Below are positions 37,886 through 50,354 of a stretch of 64,000 nt of DNA, one piece after another. Made by a program: the position numbers and the translations under genes. This stretch comes from Actinia tenebrosa (Eukaryota; Cnidaria; Anthozoa; Actiniaria; Actiniidae). Position 1 is the first letter of the stretch; each line of letters opens with the position of its first letter. The notes under the pieces are model-generated. The model had not been told where the DNA came from, made no database searches, and saw only the letters and a list, made by a program, of their open reading frames with translations. The stretch is from the NCBI RefSeq assembly GCF_009602425.1, contig NW_022260168.1, positions 167,576-231,575 of the forward strand. The letters run 5' to 3'.

Positions 37886-40609
37886 TTATTACGCGACCCG
37901 AAAACATTTTTTGACTTCGGTCATTCAAAATAATAATAACTTAAGCTGCTGGAAATTTGATTGAAGGATTTTGAAATTTTTTTTTAGCTGAATGCGTTCA
38001 CGTTATTACTAATACCTATATTTATTTATAAGCATTTAGAAACGTCAATCCTAAGGATATACGACAATAGGCCACGAATCCCTTACAACGGTCGTTTTCC
38101 AATAAACATTTCCAGCATGTTCGCGCGGTCAAATTTTTTTTTTAAATCACAAGAACATCTAGGTTCTGCTGCACCGCGTCACTGAATATTTTTTTAAATG
38201 AACAAAAACTAGAAAAATTTCAGCCACCGGATTGTTTACTAATACCCATAAATATTGCCATCACGTTTGCTCGGTCAAATCGCTGCACGCAACGTATCTT
38301 TCGCAAGAACATCTTGGTTCTACCGCGCCGTTGCGCGACAATGTTGAGGCTGATATGCGGTTCAGGTTTATGGTTCTGAATGGTAAACTTTATGAGCAAC
38401 ATGGTTTTGCCAAGAGTCTACTAGTTCGAAATGATATTGCTACGCCACTCACGGCACGAAAAATATTTTTTCTCTTTCTTTGGAATCTCGTATAATATTT
38501 TAGAATCGAGATTAGTTTTTCCGTTGCTGTACGGTCTCTCAACACAACCATAATTAAACGATTCGGGTTTGTGATAATTTCTTGGTCACATGCACACTTG
38601 AATGCGATTGGATAGTTTTAGTGGTTACCGGTAAGATTACTCGAGCTGTACTTGAAATGTAAGCCGACAAGATAAGTGCAACGCTATTGAATTTGGTCGT
38701 TGTGGGAAAAGGGGCACTTGGTGGTGAGAATTAAGTGTGCTGTGGTGAATTCAGGGATCCACACAGTAAAATCGTCATTAAATCAGTCCTTAATCCCTTA
38801 ATCAATTTATTCATAAAACAAATATATTACTTTGCGCGGGAAACGCAACGGTTTTGCAGCAATGAAATTCCCAAGTACCAACCAAAATAGTGTGAGAAAG
38901 CATATTCCCAGATCAGAAGCCTGTCACTAGGAGCATCCATCTCCCATACTAGGTCTGTGAGCTAGCGTATTCCCAGATCAGGAGCCTATCACTAGGAGCA
39001 TCCATCTCCCATACTAGGTCTGTGGGCCAGCGAATTCCCAGATCAGCAACCCATTACTAAGCATCCATCTCAGATACTGAGTCTGAGACCGGATTATTCC
39101 TAGANGGGCTCCTGATCTGGGAATATGCTGGCTTAAATACCCAGTATGGGAAATGAATTCTCTTAGTAATGGGATCCTAGCCCTATTAATGTTTTTATCT
39201 AGTAAACAAACAAGCTTTCAGTTGATTTCATTATTGATACTAATACCACTGTATCTCGACCATATGCCGTAATCTTCACAGCTGTGGTTGATGTATTCTT
39301 ATTTACACGCATCAAACACGCATACATAGTCCTATCCTTGATCAGTATCTTTTTAATTGAACCTCTCGTGTTTATCGAAGCTAGCAGGAACTGGTTAAAC
39401 AACCCACGGACAAATAAGCTTATACTGATTGAAACCAGTTATTCTCTTTAACTATTATGTAGAAGATACATTTGGCAGATTGTACAACGAACTGCACGAT
39501 TCGTGTTCAAATCTTATCACGGAACAACGAACATTAGTCAAGTATTTNAAGTTACAACAATTGTGCCGCAACTTGACGAACGGGATTCTAACGCTTGTTG
39601 ACAGCGCAATCTACTCCATATTGAAAGCCTTCTTCAAAGCAATCTAACAATTAAGGTAGGAGTTTTTTAACGAGAGCTTCAAACCGTTTAAGTTAACAGA
39701 GCTCTTGAGAAAAGTTACAGCGACAGAGAAGTAACGAAATCCGAAGTTTTGAGAGGTGTTCTTCAGCTATAGACAGAGCCGAGATGAAATAAAGTTTGAC
39801 TGATGCAATTGTTGAATTTAGAAGTGTCTGTAGCAGATGAATCTGCAACTGGGCTGCTAGAGAAAGGAGGAAGAACTGTTGGAACGGGAGCCATGATGAA
39901 TAGATGCTCGCGTGTTATAAAAGGTAACGATATGTTTAAGCATCTGTTTGATGTTTTGACTGCTTTGCTTTTTAGTTTGTTGTGTTAAAAGTATTTGTTT
40001 ATCTGTTGTTGTTAGTTCTTTAATTTGTTTATTGTTTTACGTGGCGCATTTCGGTTTAACTTTCCAAACCGCATCTTCGTCTTTCTACGCTGAGAAAAAG
40101 GAACACGAAAGACTAGACCTTTACTAAAATAAAAAAGATCAAGAGCTTCGTGCGTGCGGATGGCGTCAGCACTGTGCTCCGTTCACTAATAAAGCACAGT
40201 TTTCGACCAATCAGCGCGCGCGTACTATCCTAACTATATAATATATTTTGAAATCAAACCTAGAAACAAATGAAAACCTGCGATAAAATTCAGGTAAAAA
40301 AATTACGACTTTTAGGCTTTCTGAATCCTAGAAAAAAACTAGAAGTGGCTTAATAATATTTAAAATTTATAATTCAGAAAAACACCGTTACCGCTAAAAA
40401 AAATTATTCGTTTTTTCTTTTTCATTTTTAAGGCTCTAAAAAGATACTATTTGAAAGATTTCTAGAGAATAGTACATATTATATGTTTAACAATGATAAA
40501 TATCGACTAAAGCACTACACGGGATAAGGAAGAGCATTCCTTTCCCTTTTTTAAAGCTTTAAGAAAAATTTGAAACATTTATATGAAAGTATATATTAGA
40601 TATTTAACA
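37886..40609. other. Gene-less stretch with imperfect repeats
   Basis: Positions 38905-39180 carry about three direct units (period about 71 bp) with CCCAGATCAGGAGCCTATCA and CATCTCCCATACTAGGTCTG, and an inverted partial copy (GGCTCCTGATCTGGGAATAT at about 39109). Positions 38041-38340 hold two diverged copies of AAGAACATCTTGGTTCT-containing sequence. No exon was recognised; frames at 38232, 39429 and 39803 have no family features. Confidence 0.55.
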
Positions 40610-41075
40610 TTAGCCTGTGTAGCGGCCCTCGATAAATTGCCCTATTTCACTATGACGCTATCACTGTCACTGCTTGTTTATGTGGGGATAGAATCGCCAA
40701 ATCCAATAGGAAATTCAACAAAATTTGCTCCTAGCAAAACATTTTAATCTAAAATGGTCTGGTTTTCAGATAGAATGTGTTAATATGTACTAAAAAATAT
40801 TCTGAGCGTTTACTGGCTATTCTACTTCTCTTCGTGGATTGATACGGGTTTTAGAACAATTTTCGGTGAATTTGCGTTGATTTGACCCCCTCAGACAACC
40901 ATGATCCTTTGCGTATAAACAATAGATTGTTTTGATGTGACGTCATAGTGAAATAGGGCAATTGTGAAGTTGGGATTTGGAGGGAAACTGGAAAGGAGGG
41001 GGGATGGGTAGGGCAAAGAAAAGGGAGAAGGGAATCCCAACCTCACGATTTATTGAGGACCGCTACGCAGGCTAA
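40610..41075. mobile_element. MITE with TTAGCCTG...CAGGCTAA ends
   Basis: The left end TTAGCCTGTGTAGCGGCCCT plus CGATAAATTG is inverted by ATTTATTGAGGACCGCTACG plus CAGGCTAA. A second inverted pair, CCCTATTTCACTATGACG (40640) and TGACGTCATAGTGAAATAGG (about 40936), lies inside. TTTAAC occurs near both edges and may be the target duplication. Confidence 0.85.
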
Positions 41076-41439
41076 TTTAACTTGCAAACATCAACCGAAA
41101 CGTTGCATAGCATTATAGATTACTATCATCAAGCCCCAAGGGGAGATCTTAATATTGATCATAATGATTTTCCATTTCACTCAACATTTATGTCAGATAT
41201 TTAAATACTTTTACTGGTCTGAAATGAAAAATCAACCTCACACTCCAAGCTAGAAAGACTCCTACGAAAACGCACACGATCTTTTAAAATGCGTTATCAT
41301 TTCGTTCAATTTTGTTTTTTATTTCAAACCACGTGTCATTTTGTCTAACGGTATCGCACATGGCAATCACTCGGCCTATCACCTCTTGGTTCTCTGGTTG
41401 GATTCCTGGGCTCGACATCAGAGGAGTAAAGAGCCCTGA

Positions 41440-41515
41440 CTTTGATCAGCCTCGAGAGGTTGTTCAGGGTTCGATCTGTGAGTTATCCATTCCCTGACTT
41501 TGATCAGTGCAGAAG
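41440..41515. repeat. Two copies of the 58-bp family
   Basis: CCCTGACTTTGATCAGCCTC and CCCTGACTTTGATCAGTGCA spaced about 60 bp apart, with GGTTCGATCTGTGAGTTATC between them. Confidence 0.75.
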
Positions 41516-41972
41516 GTTATCGATACGATTCAAAACGAGTCAAATGGTATTTATTCTCGATGTGTGCTCTTATAGTCAAGAAACAATTTAACTATGAATA
41601 TAATGACGTCAAACACGTCAGAGGACTACTATACTGAAATACGTGACTTTTTTGACTATTCTTGCATTCAACATTTTATGGTATTGTAAAGTTATACCTC
41701 AAATCGTGAATATTGCATGAAGATTTTCTTGGTCGTTTCCAGACAATATGTACACTATTTGCCTTAATGAAAAATGTCCCCAGTTAGCGTGCGTGTGCAT
41801 TGTGACGTCATTCTGCTTGCAATACTTATTACTATAAACCAAGGACAAAGATTCAGAACCTCTCATGAAAATGTCATATCTACTTCAAAGATAAAACTGC
41901 CAATGAAGTTATCTTAGAAAAGTAGCTGATTATGATTCAGATACCGATTGACAGAGCGGTTGAGACTTCTAG

Positions 41973-42385
41973 GTGTATTCTCGACTTTCATATCCCCATA
42001 ATGCCTTGCGTCTTTGGGGGTAATTCCAATCAAAAAACTGTCCCAAATTGAAAGGTTTCTTAATTGAATTTATACTATACCTGCTTTTATCTGTACAATA
42101 CTGATTATCAGTTTATTCCAAGTTATTTTTGCGTGTACAGATCATCAAGAGTTTTGGTCTTACAGAAAATGTATTGACTTACGAAAAAATTTTTAAAATT
42201 TACCTTAAACGTCTTCAAGCTTCTATCTTTTTCTGTTTTTTACTTCTTCATTTTATCTTTGGATACCAAACAAGGCATTTTCAACATTGTCTGATCAGCC
42301 TTCAGCAAAATAAGTGGGTTTTTACCCTCTGGTTACCCCCCAAAGACGCAAAATATTATGGGGATGTGAAAGTAGAGAATGTGCT
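41973..42385. mobile_element. MITE with about 46-bp inverted ends
   Basis: The left end, TATTCTCGACTTTCATATCC then CCATAATGCCTTGCGTCTTT and GGGGG, is matched in inverse by CCCCCAAAGACGCAAAATAT then TATGGGGATGTGAAAGTAGA and GAATGTGC. The 116-residue frame across it has no family features. Confidence 0.8.
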
Positions 42386-43849
42386 TTTTGCATTTATCAT
42401 TTATGTTAAGAGACCCCAACCCCTCCCAGAAAAATTAATAAAATCTAGAAATGAAAAGAAAAGAAATCAAGAGATATGAAAAGGAAAGGAAAAAAGAAAG
42501 AGAAAAAGAAAAAAGAAAAAAGAATAAAAAAGACGCCGCGCGCAAAGAGTGCGTCAATTGGATAACATCAATACGGTGCTTCATAGCCTGAACAGATGGT
42601 CCAACCATGTTTGCTTATCCCATCTATTATAAATATAATGGATAAAGTGATCGAAAATTAATCGTGAGAGCATAATGGGAACGGATGAAAGATGGCATGA
42701 AAACTGATTGTCAAACACCTGCTTGAGATAAAAATAATACTATCGTAACAACGACGATTCTAGACAAATCCATATGTAGAGTCACCCTTACGTTTATTCA
42801 AGTATTTCTTTCTTTTTCGTCAAGTGCTTTAATAACAAAAACGCACAAGAAATGAGTCATATTCTGTTTCGGATTTTTTATTTTTATATAGTGAGGAAAA
42901 CTCTGGCATTAAATTAAAACTGTAAAGTCTTCCTCATATTTCGCAAGGCTGTAACTTTTCTTAAAGGACTATGACGCCATACGGAATGGCAATTGTAGTT
43001 TGGATGGTTAATAAAAATCACTCATAAGTTCCCTGCATGAGAAGGCAAAAACTTGTGAAAATTACCAAAGAAGAATTAGATACCTGTCGTTTTTCATTTA
43101 AAAATGCTACAAGCCACTTTAGGCGGGAAATATCTTCGAGGGTAACAATCTATTCCCAATTATCTATTCAGCTAATCCCCCTTCAAGGTAAACACGTGGG
43201 TGTGCCGCGTAAGCCAATCGTTTTTGCGATCTATTTCCGCGAATGCCTTAAAATGTTTTACGAGTACATTTGAAAATTAAAAACCATCAATTCCTTTATT
43301 CCATGTGGTATTTTCAAGTCCAAGAGTTTTGTTATTCCATGTCAGGAAACTATGAAGACCGCCTTTGTAAATCTGACTGTAAACAGATCTCGATAAAGAC
43401 ATATGGCAACGCCCAATTGAGTTTGGAAATCTGTTCGAATTCTACCGTTCGGCGATCGGTTAGCGAACTAGAGATACTGTGTTAGATAGACCATACAGCT
43501 TCCCTGCAGTTCTAGATAGCACGTATCAGGTTCGATGCCTGTCGATTAGAGACAATAAATTCGACTTAAATGGAACACAACACATTCAAGTCATATTTTA
43601 ATCAATGTCGATAATACAGTATGAAAAACTTTACGCTACACAGACGTAATATAGGGTGTCTAGGTTCTAATTCTCATTGACGTTTTATGAGCAAAAAAAA
43701 GGTTGCCTTCATTTGATATTCAAGAACTGCGCAGTCTAGATCAGATCTCAGCTGAATATTCATAGTATATTGTAGCGTAACGCATTAATAATTGAAACTA
43801 TAGCATATTTAGTGCAGAGCTTCAATAGACAATCGACCTCTGTTACTAA
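42386..43849. other. Upstream region of the Kir channel gene
   Basis: An A/G-rich tract (42450-42545) and otherwise unremarkable AT-rich sequence. Two small frames at 43037 and 43270 show no recognisable domain. No clear core promoter was seen. Confidence 0.4.
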
Positions 43850-46800
43850 ATGGAGCCGAATAACCCCCAAGAATCTTGCCAAGAAAATCAAACGTCGATG
43901 CAAGAGCAGCCCAGTTTCATGTCTAAGCCTAGTTTATCTACGATAACTCGTAAGCTAACGCGATTTTTGTCGACAGATCAACAACTTGCGCAAGATAAAA
44001 AGGCTCGTCTCATTGCCAAGCGAGGGAGAGTAAACATCTTGGTTTCCAATGTTCAGCGACGAAACCTTCTCTATCTCTCCGACCTATTTACTACTTTAAT
44101 TGACTGTAAATGGTACTGGATATTTTTGGTTTTCTCTGCCAGTTTTCTTTCGAGTTGGCTAATTTTTGGCTCGCTCTGGTGGTTCATAACGTGGCTTCGA
44201 GATGGCCAGGAACACGGCAGCATCACCTGCGTGGAAAATGTCAACTCTTGGACTTCAGCGTTTTTGTTTTCCATCGAAACACAAACTACTATCGGTTATG
44301 GAGGAAGACAGGTAAGCAATATTGAATTCTAGGATATTGCGGAAGTGAANTGGTTCCTCAGAGGAACTTCCCCAGCTTTTGAAGGATGAAGGACCTTTTA
44401 TAGCACTGACAATGAAATTCAACAAGTTGCATTTGAAAAAAAAAATTTTTTTTGAAAAATCTTAATTGAAAAATCTTAAATGTAGTTTTTAAACAGGTTT
44501 TTATATCTTTTTGGAGGAATATTTACAGCTGTTGTTGAGCTAGCTATGTTCGACAGGATGTAAGGATTTCCTAAGGCAAAGAGGTCAAACCTAATAATCA
44601 ATTATCATTCGTATTTCTAGAATAACATAATCTGGCTTATGCATTTGGAACTCCCTACTCATTAGAGCACTTTCGATGTCTCCCAAAGAGCAAACCTTCA
44701 GGCATGATGCTTTCAACGCTTCTAAAAGCTCTGAATTATCAACATTCATGACCGTTTTTTAATGTCTATATTCCTACCATTTGTAAAAAAAAGATCTTCA
44801 ACTGTATGGATCTCAATCGATGTAAACTATATATTCACTTCAATTCAACTTTCATTTATCGTCTTGAGCACGATCAAATCATTCTCCGTTCCTAACCTAA
44901 AAATAGCCCAGTTTCTTTTTTCCCCAAATTAAAATCTTTTCATTCGCAATTAATTATTATCCATGGCAAGCTTTCTAAAGAATATTTACAATTATAGTAG
45001 ATGGAAAGAAATTACTTATGTAAATAATAGTGCAGAAGGTAATATGAAGAAGACAGCGCTGTTAATCGATTTTAATTATTTCAAAAAATAAACGTCGAAG
45101 GAAAAGCCGGAGAAAATAATTTGACGGTTATGTAAATGACTGGTTGTAAAACTCTTAATACTTACCATTCTGAATGATAATGAAGCGTTTTTAGTTTTCG
45201 GTAGAATTCTTAAAGTCTTTTAAACATGGATTCCATTTTTCTCTCGGATTGTCTAGTCTCGAAGAGGTTACTCGTGCTGACGTTATGTCGATCAAACGCA
45301 GTCGATAAACATTTTAGCACTTGTAAAATGTACTCACATTTAGATTCAGTCCCAGTTCTTCTACTTTTTAAAGTACTAAATACAAAATACATCTAATTGC
45401 AAAAACGTTGTCATTAAAAAAAAGTAATTCAGAAGATTTTTTTAAAAACTTATATACCAAGGTTATATTAAAAATGTCAGTCTATACCTGACGTTATGTC
45501 GATCAACCGCAGTCGATAAAACATTTTAGCATTAAAGTAGTGGCGAATCCGGGGGGGGGGTCGAAGGGGTCCACGGAACTCCCCTTGAAGGTCTGATTTT
45601 TTAGGTAATAGAAATATGTCTTATATAAATTTTGCTTAAAAGTTTCCACAAGGATAATGTTGAACACGAAATGATAGATATTTGCCGGGGATATTTGCTG
45701 TTATAATGTTTAATTTACCTTTAAGTTCCGTTACTAGATAGTAAATTAGGTGATTAGAGCCAATTTTTTTAGTCAAACATCGACTAAGCAAAAGAGAATT
45801 ATACACAGTTTAAGAAACGGAACCCCCCTTTGAAAAATCCTGGATCCGCCACTGCAGTTCTTCTACTTTTTAAAGTGCTAAATACTAAATACATCTAATA
45901 ATAAGATTTTTTTAAACTCATATACCAAGGTTATATTAAAAATGTCAGTCTATACCTACAAAAAAATAAGTGGTCAAACTCGGTCAAGGCGTGAGGAACG
46001 CTGCCTCTAGGAAGCACGTCCGATAAACACCGACGCTTGTCTCCGTCTGACAAACGGATACCACTATTATTGAGTGCATACAATATATAGTGAAAAACTT
46101 TGGAAGAAATTACACACGTTTGCACAAATTAGTAAGTTCAGTAGAACTCATAAGAATGTAGACCTAAAGAACTTTGCACTAATTTGTACAGTTTTGTTAG
46201 TAAATATTTCACGGAAATTTGAGCAAAGTATATATCCGTGAAATAGTGTGTAAAAGTGAAATGACAACAAAAGAACAAAATGGAATTATAGAGGGTCTAC
46301 TTAGTTTGTATTAGTCTAGTGGGTATTTCACGGGTTTATAAAAACCACTCTACCTTTAGATAGTATAAAAAGAAATTGTCTAACAAAACGTACCTATAGC
46401 ACGGTATACTACGTGGTCATGATTATATTCGTTGCAGAACACAGTCAATAGTTCAATTTATAAAAAAAATCTTCGTAATAATGATTTATTATGGTCCAAA
46501 TCCTAGAGTAAAACTCAACATATTAGTATATTAGTGATCGACTGTCTGATAAAACTACAAACCAGAAGGCAAGGACAGGTTTTCAACTCCTGAAGGTCTT
46601 TTGTCTACTGAGCGTTGTTTACGTTTGACTAAGTAAAAATGCATTAGTCGTGAGAAGAGCTTTACTGATAACAGGATCCTCTGCGGTATGATGGTGTGAT
46701 TACTGATTCTTTTATGATAACTTGGAGGTCTATGGTAATATGTTTTAGTGGGTTTATGCAGGGTTTTCCTATGTGGGAGGGGGGAGTCCTCGCTGACCTT

Positions 46801-48591
46801 AGCAAATCACTGACTCCTCACTCCTCTCTCCCACAATACAACAATTTAACTGACAATGAAAAGGACTGCTTACATTGGTGGTTCTTGAGACCAGCTAAAG
46901 TGCAAATCGATGAATTACTTTAGGCTTAATGTTTTCTAGTTTCAAACCACGTGTTATTCTCTTGAGAATAAGAGGTCCTTTGTTTGAGTTGTGTCTGTAT
47001 TCAAGGGTTTTTTCAGTTTTCCTCCCAACGCAAAAATCAACTTCTAAAATTCAATACACCGAAGCCGTATTCATTTTTCTACCTCCCTAGTTACTATTGC
47101 TACGTCGGACAAGCTAAAATGTGTTTTTGATATACAGCATGGAACAGACACTGATTGAGAAAATTGTAAATGTCTGTCTTAGAAACAATGCATTCTAAAG
47201 GTAAATTAAGAAGAAAATCGATGACTACTTTGTCAATTGTAACGTTTTTCATTTCCNTGAGGATGGCCGAGTAGGCCGAAAGCTCGGAACATATTTATTA
47301 AATCTATGGTTGATAAGACAAATTATTATGAATGTAACAACGACCAACAAGGAACTATTTGATTTAACTATTAAAACATCTTATGAACTCGAGTTTGTTG
47401 GTCGGATATTCTGTATCCCATTGGTAAAACTACACATTGCTTGGATGGACACTCAGTGGACGAATAGCTCCCATTTATGCTCGTGTCTTTTCATGCGCAA
47501 CCATTAAACAAAGAATTGATGCTCAAGGGAATAACGTCAAGGGCGGATCCAGCCAAAATTGGGGGGGGGGGGGGGGTGGCTAATCGAGTTTCTTCCGAAA
47601 ACAATAAAAAAGCATATAACGTGTGGTATAACGTGATAACATTACACCCAGGGTAATAGCACTTAAGTATTAAGGCGTATTAGTGCTTGGATAAATATCT
47701 TTATTAAAGATATAAATTACGTCTCTACAAGCTTGAAGAAATATCTTTAGTAATATCACTTGTTTTGAACCTGAATTTTTTTATATGTTTATACATACTT
47801 CGTGCATGGCCAGAAAAGCGTAAACCTTGATCATCCATTTCCTTTTTCTATAGATAACCACAGATTGTCCAGAAGGCATTCTATGCCTTTTGATCCAGTC
47901 TCTCACCGGTCTCAGCCTCTCAGCTTCTCTAGTCGGGCTCATATTTGCCAAGATATCCCGACCACGCCCTCGTTCGCAGACCGTGGTGTTCTCAAAACAC
48001 GCGGTGATCGCCTTGAGAAACAACGCCATGACTCTTTCATTCCGAGTGGGTGACATCCGTAAGAGCCAACTTCTGGAAGTGACGGTGAAGCTCCACCTTT
48101 TTCGGTACCAGAATAAGCGAGACAACGAGAAAGTACTCCTTGATCAGATCGAGCTTCCTCTGAAGATCAGTCCAGGAAGTGAGCCAGATTACGAAGTGCG
48201 ACCATTCTTCTTAACTCCTTTAACAGTCAGTCACGTCATTGATGAAAAAAGCCCCTTCTACGAGTTAAGCGCTAAGGATGTACGTGATGCGGACCTGGAA
48301 TTAGTGGCAGTCTTAGAAGGCGTCGTGGAGGCAACAGGAATGGTGACACAAGCAAGGACGTCTTACCTTCCTCACGAGATACTCTGGGGACACGAGTTCT
48401 GTCCGTTGTCAATCCATACGGGCCTAGCCAATAATCGAGTGCATTTGGACTTTTCCTGCTTCGATAAAACGTATCCAGTGATTGGAAATCCTAAATGCTC
48501 GGCAAAAGAATCTCAAGAAAAGAACGAATCTCTTTACATGGCCTCGAACGGACTTGATACATTCGTGCCTGGTAAGGAACGAGCTAGCTAA
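43850..48591 (+). CDS. Inward-rectifier potassium channel (Kir/KCNJ family)
   Basis: Plasma-membrane K+ channel subunit forming tetramers. Two coding exons, 43850-44311 and 47854-48591, split right after the pore at a phase-0 intron (CAG|GTAAGC ... CTATAG|ATA), giving 399 residues. Seen in order: cytosolic N terminus with ARLIAKRGRVNI, M1 (about 88-112), pore helix and filter TTIGYGG (filter 147-151), conserved disulfide cysteines C127 and C159, M2 (about 162-188, IQSLTGLSLSASLVG), PIP2-region residues AKISRPRPR and DIRKSQL, and an immunoglobulin-like C-terminal domain with LLDQIELPL, VIDEKSPFYELSAKD, LEGVVEATGMVTQARTSYL and EILWGHEF. The M2 rectification position (Asp172 in Kir2.1) is Ser177 here, while glutamates matching Kir2.1 E224 and E299 are kept. 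A good donor (GGTAAGG) near 48571 could give an alternative C terminus. Confidence 0.95.
45279..45957. repeat. Tandem duplication in the Kir intron; second copy split by a MITE
   Basis: Copy 1 (45279-45488) and copy 2 (45489-45957) share GACGTTATGTCGATCAA, AGTTCTTCTACTTTTTAAAG and CCAAGGTTATATTAAAAATG. The second copy carries an extra 318 bp, the element at 45538-45855. Confidence 0.85.
45538..45855. mobile_element. AGTGGCGGATCC-ended hAT-like MITE
   Basis: The left end AGTGGCGAATCCGGGGG and right end CCTGGATCCGCCACTG are inverted. CAGTGGCGGATCC ends are common in hAT non-autonomous elements. The interior includes AAGTTTCCACAAGGATAATG and TAGTAAATTAGGTGATTAG. Another fragment (GGGCGGATCCAGCCAAAATT) lies at about 47542. 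Confidence 0.75.
47256..47287 (+). ncRNA. Hammerhead-ribozyme-like core (candidate)
   Basis: NTGAGGA, then hairpin TGGCC-GAGTA-GGCC, then GAAAG. This fits the hammerhead layout CUGANGA / stem II / GAAA if n47257 is C. The canonical base after GAAA (C) is G here. Flanking stems I and III were not established. Such cores are known in Penelope-like and other retroelements, so this may be a relic. Confidence 0.35.
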
Positions 48592-50354
48592 TGATGTACT
48601 GCCAGTTAAATGATAGAGTGAGTAATGCAGAGGCGGTACGTTGACCTCAGGCTTTCCTATGTTTTATATTCAAGACTGAAATGTTTTCTAACTCCTTTAT
48701 TCTACATTATGTATATTCCTATAGTGGACGTATTGACTAGTAAACAGGCAGATAGATAACCCATACACGGCAGACAGACAGTCGGTGGACGGCAGACAGA
48801 CAGTCGGTGGACGGCAGACAGAAATACAGACAGACAGTCGATATAAAGGTATCCAGACATTCGGTAGACGGCAGACAGACTGTCGATTGAAGGCAGGCAG
48901 ACAGACGGTCGGTAGACGAACGTGGGTCACGCAAAATGAAATTAAGTGGTCGAACTTCAGGAGTAAGTCCGACAAATTGGTTGGTGAAAATGAAAATGAA
49001 AAGAATAGGAAAGAAGAGAATGTCACGACAAACCTATCGCTTAGCAACCGGTTAGTTTAGTAGAATTTTCAACCTTTTTTATACTAGACAACCTACAAAT
49101 CACGTGTAAAAGATAAGCCTGTAAGTATTCACCCTTCAGGCGTTTCAAGAGAATTTTCTTGGGGTACAACCACGACTCAAAATCCCTTGAGATGCTAAAT
49201 AACAATGAAACAGCAGCCATGAAGTAAACCAGTGCAGATAATGGGTAATGGAAAGGGATAGCTGAGTGAGGGAGTGAGTGAAAATGAAGTGAACNNNNNN
49301 NNNNNNNNNNNNNNNNNNNNNNNNNNNNNNNNNNNNNNNNNNNNNNNNNNNNNNNNNNNNNNNNNNNNNNNNNNNNNNNNNNNNNNNNNNNNNNNNNNNN
49401 NNNNNNNNNNNNNNNNNNNNNNNNNNNNNNNNNNNNNNNNNNNNNNNNNNNNNNNNNNNNNNNNNNNNNNNNNNNNNNNNNNNNNNNNNNNNNNNNNNNN
49501 NNNNNNNNNNNNNNNNNNNNNNNNNNNNNNNNNNNNNNNNNNNNNNNNNNNNNNNNNNNNNNNNNNNNNNNNNNNNNNNNNNNNNNNNNNNNNNNNNNNN
49601 NNNNNNNNNNNNNNNNNNNNNNNNNNNNNNNNNNNNNNNNNNNNNNNNNNNNNNNNNNNNNNNNNNNNNNNNNNNNNNNNNNNNNNNNNNNNNNNNNNNN
49701 NNNNNNNNNNNNNNNNNNNNNNNNNNNNNNNNNNNNNNNNNNNNNNNNNNNNNNNNNNNNNNNNNNNNNNNNNNNNNNNNNNNNNNNNNNNNNNNNNNNN
49801 NNNNNNNNNNNNNNNNNNNNNNNNNNNNNNNNNNNNNNNNNNNNNNNNNNNNNNNNNNNNNNNNNNNNNNNNNNNNNNNNNNNNNNNNNNNNNNNNNNNN
49901 NNNNNNNNNNNNNNNNNNNNNNNNNNNNNNNNNNNNNNNNNNNNNNNNNTGAAGTGAACCAGTGCAGATAATGGGTAATGGAAAGGGATAGACGAGTGAG
50001 GGAGCGAGTGAAAATGAGGTTAACCGGTCCCTAACAGTGTGATGTTGGGGAAATATACACCGTGTACCATTATATAAACCATCCATATTTTACTTGTATT
50101 TCAAGACTGAAATCATACACCCTAATAAATAATTACCATGCAGACAACTGTTAGTAGAATGACGTTATTTAGTAGGCTGACAGTTGTCAGGAGACCATAC
50201 ACAATACAACATAACTTATAGCTTGTTTCTAGATCTATGCCATCACATATTGATGAAGTTCGTAAGGTTTGGATAGTTGTCCTGGGCTAAGCCCCTCAGA
50301 TAGATCAGTAATGTTTAAAATCAAAGACCCCTAGATGAACCACTAGCTTGTACC
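48592..50354. repeat. Intergenic minisatellites with an N gap (49295-49949)
   Basis: Positions 48760-48920 are a CAGACAGACAGTCGGTGGAC-type repeat. A unit of about 66 bp (AACCAGTGCAGATAATGGGT, AATGGAAAGGGATAG, GAGTGAGGGAGTGAGTGAAA) stands on both sides of 655 n, so the gap spans the same minisatellite. The long frames drawn through n are meaningless. Also here, at 47554-47572 just before, is a G homopolymer. Confidence 0.85.

Noticed and set aside
38232-38495. 87-residue frame downstream of CAP-N as a missing CAP C-terminal exon
   Set aside because: No CAP beta-helix or WH2 motif, and it lies beyond the CAP-N poly-A signal.
41312-41497. 61-residue frame
   Set aside because: Overlaps the 58-bp repeat family and a MITE fragment.
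49145-50086. 313-residue frame
   Set aside because: Mostly undefined bases across an assembly gap.
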